The notes below the pieces were generated by a model. The model had not been told where the DNA came from and ran no database searches. It saw only the letters and a list, made by a program, of their open reading frames with translations. The translations under genes were made by a program, and so were the position numbers. Shown one piece after another: positions 53,733 to 58,212 of a stretch of DNA of 58,212 nt (position 1 is the first letter of the stretch; each line of letters starts with the position of its first letter). Source of the stretch: an uncultured Ruminococcus sp. (GTDB lineage: Bacteria; Bacillota; Clostridia; Oscillospirales; Ruminococcaceae); NCBI GenBank assembly GCA_947176415.1, contig CAMWQJ010000007.1:1-58212 (forward strand), given 5' to 3'.

Positions 53733-55259
53733 ATGAACACACTTAAAAGAACACTGGCTTTAGTAGCTACTCTTGCTATGGCTACTGGTGCATTCGCAAG
53801 CTGTGGCGGTGATGAACCTTCAACATCAACACCGACATCTTCAGCAGCTCCCGAAAGCAGTGCAGAAGAATCTGAAGAAGAAGAATCTTCAGAAGAGGAA
53901 TCAGAAGAAGAGTCTGAAGAAGAAGGCGACGAAGACACAGACGAAGAAGAAAGCGATGTAGAGGACGACGTTGACGCTCCGAGTGCTGAAAGCTCAGCTT
54001 CACAGGAACTCGGCGAAATCTCACTTGCTACAGGCGGTGACAAGTTTACAGTTGCTGCATGGAATGCTGACGACGTTCCGGCTATGCTCAAACAGTGGCA
54101 GGAAGCTACAGGCACTTCCGACGACAAGGTAAACTTCATCAACTTCGATGTAGGCGGCGGTTCTGCTTCTGAAAAGTATGACGCTCTCTTCAATGACGGT
54201 GCAGACCTCGACGTTTACTTCTGCGAAGCTGACTGGGCTCTCAAGTACATCAACGATGATACTAAGACAGCTCCTCTCGAACAGCTCGGTTTCTCAGATG
54301 ATAATTTCGCTGATATCTATGATTACACAGACGAAATCGGTAAGGATTCAAACGGCGTTCGTAAGGGCGTATCATGGCAGGCAGCAGCAGGTGGTTTTGC
54401 TTACAGAACTGACCTCGCTGAACAGTATCTCGGCGTAACATCTCCTGACGAGATGCAGTCTAAAATCGGCAACTGGGAAGATTTCGTTTCAACTGCTGAG
54501 GATATCGCTGAACAGTCAGGCGGCAAGACAGCTCTTGCTGATACACTCGGCGGTATGTGGCAGGTATTCGCAGCAAGCCGTACAACTCCGTGGGTTAAGG
54601 ACAACGCTCTCGAAATCGACGCTTCTTGTGAAGAGTTCGCTAACTATGCTAAGAGACTCTGGGATTGCGGCGGCGTAACAAAGAACCCGCAGTGGGACGC
54701 TTCATGGTATGCATCAGGTCAGGACGACAGTGCAATGGGCTTCTTCGTATCAACATGGGGCTTCGGCGACGCTATTCTTGCTCAGGCAGCAGGCGGTAAA
54801 GACGGTGCAACATACGGTAAGTGGAATGTTTGTCAGGGTCCTTCACCTTACTTCTGGGGCGGTACATGGATTGTTGTTAATCCTGGTACTGACAACGCTG
54901 AAGAGGCTCAGTCATTCATCAAGACATTTACAGTTGACCCTGTAACTATCAAGGAATACGCCCTCAGCAAGCCTGAATACTGCAACAACATGGCTGTAAT
55001 GCAGGATATCGTTGATTCTGGCGAAAACCCGAATGACTACGTTACAGACCTCCTCGACGGTCAGAACTACTTTGAAGTTCTCCACAAGAACGCTCAGAAG
55101 ATAAACCTCAACGGTCTTATCACTCCTTATGACTCAACAATCAAGGCTGACTTCATCGACACAGTTCAGGCACAGTTCCTTGAATCAGGTGCTTCATGGG
55201 AAGATACACAGATTGCATTCATGGAAAAGGTTGCATCTGATATTCCTGACCTTAGCTAA
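53733..55259 (+). CDS. carbohydrate ABC transporter substrate-binding lipoprotein
   Basis: A 508-residue family-1-type solute-binding protein. Signal peptide with lipobox FASC (Cys about 24), then a very acidic Glu/Ser/Asp-rich linker (about 30-92) before the binding fold (SLATGGDKFTVAAWNADD onward; VYFCEADWALKYI; GFFVSTWGFGD). Two permease genes follow, but no ATPase gene, so a shared multitask ATPase (MsmK-like) is likely. Codon choice differs from the neighbours (many CTC, TTC, AAC and GCT), which suggests very high expression. AAGGAGG precedes ATG. The ligand is unknown; an oligosaccharide is likely. Confidence 0.93.
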   Translation: MNTLKRTLALVATLAMATGAFASCGGDEPSTSTPTSSAAPESSAEESEEEESSEEESEEESEEEGDEDTDEEESDVEDDVDAPSAESSASQELGEISLATGGDKFTVAAWNADDVPAMLKQWQEATGTSDDKVNFINFDVGGGSASEKYDALFNDGADLDVYFCEADWALKYINDDTKTAPLEQLGFSDDNFADIYDYTDEIGKDSNGVRKGVSWQAAAGGFAYRTDLAEQYLGVTSPDEMQSKIGNWEDFVSTAEDIAEQSGGKTALADTLGGMWQVFAASRTTPWVKDNALEIDASCEEFANYAKRLWDCGGVTKNPQWDASWYASGQDDSAMGFFVSTWGFGDAILAQAAGGKDGATYGKWNVCQGPSPYFWGGTWIVVNPGTDNAEEAQSFIKTFTVDPVTIKEYALSKPEYCNNMAVMQDIVDSGENPNDYVTDLLDGQNYFEVLHKNAQKINLNGLITPYDSTIKADFIDTVQAQFLESGASWEDTQIAFMEKVASDIPDLS

Positions 55260-55282
55260 TATTTAGTAAGTCCTAATTTTCC

Positions 55283-55309
55283 GCCGGTGGGACGGTGCGT
55301 TCCATCGGC
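55283..55309 (+). promoter_or_regulatory. intercistronic stem-loop between binding protein and permease
   Basis: Ten-pair stem GCCGGTGGGA/TTCCATCGGC (two G-T pairs) with a seven-base loop and no T run. Such hairpins often stabilise the upstream mRNA so that binding protein is made in excess. Confidence 0.7.
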
Positions 55310-55344
55310 ACTTATTTAAATATTACGAAAGGGTGTGTGTGTGT

Positions 55345-56451
55345 ATGGCATCATCTGCTCAGAGCAGAATAAAATCAATCAGCTATGCCAAATATGGCTA
55401 CATATTTATTTTACCATTTTTTATTGTTTATTGCTTTTTCCAGTTATGGCCTTTGATTTATACATTTATCCTTGCTTTCAAGGGAAATCAGAGTGCCGGA
55501 GACTCATGGGTAGGTTTCCAGAATTTCAATGACCTTCTCTTCAGTCACCCCTACAACAAGTCAGACCTCCTCAGCTCAAATGCCGAAACAAAGGCAGCAG
55601 CTAAGGCTCTTATGGCTATTGATGTTCAGCATCAGAACTTTGTAAGATGTCTGAAAAATACTATCGTTCTGTGGTTTGGCAACTTCATTCCGCAGATTGC
55701 ACTTTCTCTCTCACTCGCTGTATGGTTTACAGATTCCAAACTCAAGATTCCGGGAACAGGTTTCTTCAAGGTAATCATGTATATGCCTAATATTATAACT
55801 GCTGCTTCTATAGCTGTACTTTTCCTTCAGCTCTGTGCTGATACAAACTATTCGGCAGCTACTATCCTCGGTAGGTCTCTCGGTCTTCTCAAGGACGGCG
55901 AATTTTTCAATATGACGAAAAATGTTCCTGATGTCGTTTGGCCTCCACGTATAATTGTCATGTTTATCCAGACATGGATGTGGTTCGGTAATACTATGAT
56001 TATGCTTATGTCAGGTATTATGGGTATCAACCCGTCACTCTTCGAGGCTGCAAATATCGACGGTGCTTCCAGCGGTCAGGTTTTCGTAAAGATTACTATT
56101 CCGCTCCTTAGCCCGATTCTTGTTTACACAGTCGTTACATCTATGATTGGTGGTCTCCAGATGTTCGATATGCCTTACCTCTTCACAACATCTAAAGAAG
56201 GTCAGCGTATCAATAATATCGAAACAATCGCTGTTTACATCTATGACAAGTTCCACAGCGGTGCTATTGAGCCTTCTTATGGCTATTCCGGTGCGGCTTC
56301 TGTTGTTCTCTTCATTATTACTGCTGTTCTCGGTGCTATTATCTTCCGTTTCAACCGTGATGAAGACGAGGCAAGAAAGAAGAAACAGCGTAAGGAACTT
56401 ATCAAACAGCAGAAACAAAAGAATAAACAGTTTGGAGGTCTCAGCATATGA
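55345..56451 (+). CDS. carbohydrate ABC transporter permease (MalF/UgpA type)
   Basis: A 368-residue integral membrane subunit with about six to seven hydrophobic segments. The ATPase-contact EAA loop is visible as EAANIDGASSGQVFVKITIP (about residue 238-257). An unusual hydrophilic insertion occurs after segment 1 (about 55-85). The C-terminal tail is Lys/Gln rich (KKKQRKELIKQQKQKNKQ). ATG at 55345 follows AAAGGG by 11 bases over a GT repeat; an in-frame upstream GTG is less likely. The second permease overlaps by four bases. Confidence 0.93.
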   Translation: MASSAQSRIKSISYAKYGYIFILPFFIVYCFFQLWPLIYTFILAFKGNQSAGDSWVGFQNFNDLLFSHPYNKSDLLSSNAETKAAAKALMAIDVQHQNFVRCLKNTIVLWFGNFIPQIALSLSLAVWFTDSKLKIPGTGFFKVIMYMPNIITAASIAVLFLQLCADTNYSAATILGRSLGLLKDGEFFNMTKNVPDVVWPPRIIVMFIQTWMWFGNTMIMLMSGIMGINPSLFEAANIDGASSGQVFVKITIPLLSPILVYTVVTSMIGGLQMFDMPYLFTTSKEGQRINNIETIAVYIYDKFHSGAIEPSYGYSGAASVVLFIITAVLGAIIFRFNRDEDEARKKKQRKELIKQQKQKNKQFGGLSI

Positions 56452-57362
56452 GCAAGATGAAAAAAACTTACGGAGATGCTGATGATAACTACACAAGGAG
56501 TCTGAAAATAAAATCATGGGTACTCTTTGGTTGGTGTATTATTCTTACAATTGTCTGCCTGCTCCCGATTTACATTCTTATTATCAACGCTACGAGGTCG
56601 CATAATGAGATTATCAGTATGCACGGTTTCGGAGAACTTTTCGTGCCGAGTAGCCACCTTTCTGAGAACATCAAAAATCTCAGTACCAAAACGTCAGAAG
56701 ACTTCAGTATACTGATAGGTTACAAGAACAGCTTGATTATCACAGGTTGCTCCACTATCCTCACTGTTTTCTTCTCGGCTATGACAGCTTATGGTATACG
56801 TGTATATGACTTCAAAATCAAGGACGCAGCTTATACGGCTATCCTCCTTGTTATGATGGTTCCTGTACAGGTTACTTCCGCAGGTTTCGTAAAATTCATG
56901 ATTAACCTGCATCTTACAAACTCATTCATTCCGCTTATAATTCCTGCTGTTGCCGCACCTTCGGTAGTATTCTTCATGGTTTCCTACCTTAAGTCGTCAT
57001 TCTCAAACTCAATTGTTGAGGCAGCACGTATTGACGGTTGCAGTGAGTTCAGAACATTCATTCAGATAGCTCTTCCCCTTATGAAGCCCGCTATCGGTGT
57101 ACAGTCCATCTTTGCATTTATCGCAAGCTGGAATAACTTCTATACACCTAATATGATTCTTATCGACCCCAACAAGGGCGGTACGACAAACCTCCGTACA
57201 CTTCCTATGATGCTTGGTATTCTTCAGTCTTCACAGAAAACTGCTGACTACGGTATGATTTACACATGTATTGCTCTCGGTATCATTCCTGTTATCATTG
57301 CTTACATCTGTCTCTCAAAGTTCATTATTGCCGGTGTTGCACTCGGTGGTGTAAAGGAATAA
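56448..57362 (+). CDS. carbohydrate ABC transporter permease (MalG type)
   Basis: A 304-residue second permease, six hydrophobic segments, with the EAA loop EAARIDGCSEFRTFIQIALP at about residue 188-207. Its ATG lies inside the stop of the first permease gene (ATGA). Codon use remains like the binding protein gene. A strong terminator follows 13 bases downstream, so the importer operon has three genes and relies on an ATPase encoded elsewhere. Confidence 0.93.
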   Translation: MSKMKKTYGDADDNYTRSLKIKSWVLFGWCIILTIVCLLPIYILIINATRSHNEIISMHGFGELFVPSSHLSENIKNLSTKTSEDFSILIGYKNSLIITGCSTILTVFFSAMTAYGIRVYDFKIKDAAYTAILLVMMVPVQVTSAGFVKFMINLHLTNSFIPLIIPAVAAPSVVFFMVSYLKSSFSNSIVEAARIDGCSEFRTFIQIALPLMKPAIGVQSIFAFIASWNNFYTPNMILIDPNKGGTTNLRTLPMMLGILQSSQKTADYGMIYTCIALGIIPVIIAYICLSKFIIAGVALGGVKE

Positions 57363-57375
57363 TTCATAAAAATTA

Positions 57376-57402
57376 CGGCACACTTCGGTGTGCTGTTTTT
57401 TT
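57376..57402 (+). terminator. intrinsic terminator of the importer operon
   Basis: Stem CGGCACAC/GTGTGCTG with a stable TTCG tetraloop and a T run. Confidence 0.93.
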
Positions 57403-57460
57403 ATGCCCTGTAATATTTTCCACGCTTCGTGAATATGATTAAGTGAAAGGAGTGTTGACA

Positions 57461-58212
57461 ATGGCGGAATGTACAAGCTATGGGATAATTTCGGAATATG
57501 TTGTGGAACACGTCCGCAACGCTATGCAGAAAGTCGCAAATGAAAAGAGAAATGCCACCGAAATACGACTAAGAAGCGGACGGGCTGTCTCATACATATA
57601 TCCCGATAAAGTAAAATATCTTACACGAACGGGAGAACTTATAAACAGTTATTTGGACGGCGAGTGCGTGAAAGTTACAGCACAGGACATCAGGCGGACA
57701 GTCGAAAAACTCTGTCATTTTTCCATGCACAGTCGCACACGGGAATTACAGGAGGGTTATTTTACACTCAGGGGCGGTATTCGTGTCGGAGTTGCAGGGA
57801 CTTATGCCGATACTTCCGATAAAATGCTGACGGACTATAATTCGCTTAATTTCCGTGTTTCCCGTTGCATTGACGGCTGTGCGGAGCGTATTTTTGAGAA
57901 GATTTTTTCAACACAGGGTAGTGTGCTTATATGCGGTGGCGTAAATTCGGGAAAAACCACTGTTCTCCGTGATTTGTGCAGACTATGCGGTAATAATTTA
58001 AAAGTTTCACTTATTGATGAACGCAATGAAATTTCGTCTTCTTTCGGTGGAGTTCCTGAAAATGATGTCGGTGTGCTGACGGACGTGCTTATCGGCTGTC
58101 GGAGGTCGGCTGGGATTATATCGGCTGTGCGTACTCTTTCACCTGATATGATTTTTTGTGATGAAATATCGGAAATTGCCGATTCACAGGCGATTGCGGA
58201 CGCATGGGGAAG
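57461..58212 (+). CDS. spoIIIAA: stage III sporulation protein AA (partial, runs off the right edge)
   Basis: The frame has 250 codons and stays open to the end of the window. It shows the SpoIIIAA pattern: ATEIRLRSGRA near residue 33, LQEGYFTLRGGIRVGVAGTYA, Walker A CGGVNSGKTTVLRD (about residue 160-173), LIDERNEI, and Walker B MIFCDEISE. SpoIIIAA is the ATPase of the SpoIIIA-SpoIIQ channel between mother cell and forespore. AAAGGAG lies 8 bases before ATG. The other spoIIIA genes would be expected just beyond the edge. It implies at least part of a sporulation programme. Confidence 0.93.
   Translation, partial: MAECTSYGIISEYVVEHVRNAMQKVANEKRNATEIRLRSGRAVSYIYPDKVKYLTRTGELINSYLDGECVKVTAQDIRRTVEKLCHFSMHSRTRELQEGYFTLRGGIRVGVAGTYADTSDKMLTDYNSLNFRVSRCIDGCAERIFEKIFSTQGSVLICGGVNSGKTTVLRDLCRLCGNNLKVSLIDERNEISSSFGGVPENDVGVLTDVLIGCRRSAGIISAVRTLSPDMIFCDEISEIADSQAIADAWG

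Noticed and set aside
1-58212. CRISPR array, tRNA or rRNA genes, prophage or insertion sequence
   Set aside because: No regularly spaced repeats, no tRNA-like cloverleaf, no rRNA stretch, and no transposase, integrase or structural phage gene was found.

Overview
The window reads as a single contig from a low-to-moderate GC Gram-positive, most likely a Ruminococcus-like member of the Oscillospiraceae/Ruminococcaceae. The grounds are a type I dockerin on a secreted cysteine protease, spoIIIAA at the right edge, BioY, acetate kinase plus L-lactate dehydrogenase, strong AGGAGG ribosome binding sites, and many near-consensus sigma-A promoters with 17-bp spacers. Species cannot be fixed without a search. 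The first 85 bases are not genomic: they are a read-through Illumina Nextera i7/P7 adapter, so the left edge is a true contig end. The right edge cuts spoIIIAA.

Layout. 108-1477: rtcB with an overlapping small basic protein gene. 1478-4310: acyltransferase and, divergently, an ArsB/NhaD-type permease. 4329-4590: two diverged copies of a foldable element in front of a cytidylate-kinase-like gene. 5258-7498 (minus): sugar-binding lipoprotein plus a membrane GGDEF protein with a degenerate active-site motif. 7882-13607: an apparent operon of a zinc-ribbon/LRR protein, a protein kinase, a TerY-like vWA protein, a PP2C phosphatase, a GGDEF remnant, and a cytidine-deaminase-like domain with a Gln/Pro-rich tail. 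13727-21171: trmB, a small gene, pyrC, pyrF, carA, carB. 21368-25600: lipoprotein plus a heterodimeric ABC exporter. 25686-28002: UDP-sugar pyrophosphorylase and ldh. 28051-32369: two divergent ECF sigma/anti-sigma pairs. 32541-33476: bioY under a BirA-type operator, then an unknown gene. 33496-39041 (minus): P-type ATPase, MATE pump, HMA protein, ackA. 39252-44760: tmcAL, C39-like lipoprotein, HAD hydrolase, mnmA, an N6-adenine methyltransferase and rsmI. 44967-49120: PHP phosphoesterase, DUF218 protein and a TIM-barrel/acyl-CoA-synthetase fusion. 49226-53271: dockerin-bearing papain-like protease overlapping a twin helix-hairpin-helix (ComEA-like) protein. 53431-57362: long structured leader, then a carbohydrate ABC importer (binding protein and two permeases) with codon use typical of high expression. 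57461-end: spoIIIAA.

How it fits together. Much of the window is housekeeping: pyrimidine synthesis, tRNA/rRNA modification and fermentation ends. The accessory interest lies in signalling and surface functions: a TerY-P-like kinase/phosphatase/vWA module, two envelope-stress-type sigma systems, an extracytoplasmic binding protein paired with a GGDEF-like receptor, and a protease predicted to dock onto a cellulosome/amylosome-type scaffold. The best candidates for something undescribed are the tandem elements at 4329-4590, the leader at 53466-53732, the LRR/kinase/vWA/PP2C/CDA-like operon and the isomerase-ligase fusion. All functional calls come from reading the sequence and from memory of the families; no search or folding program was run.
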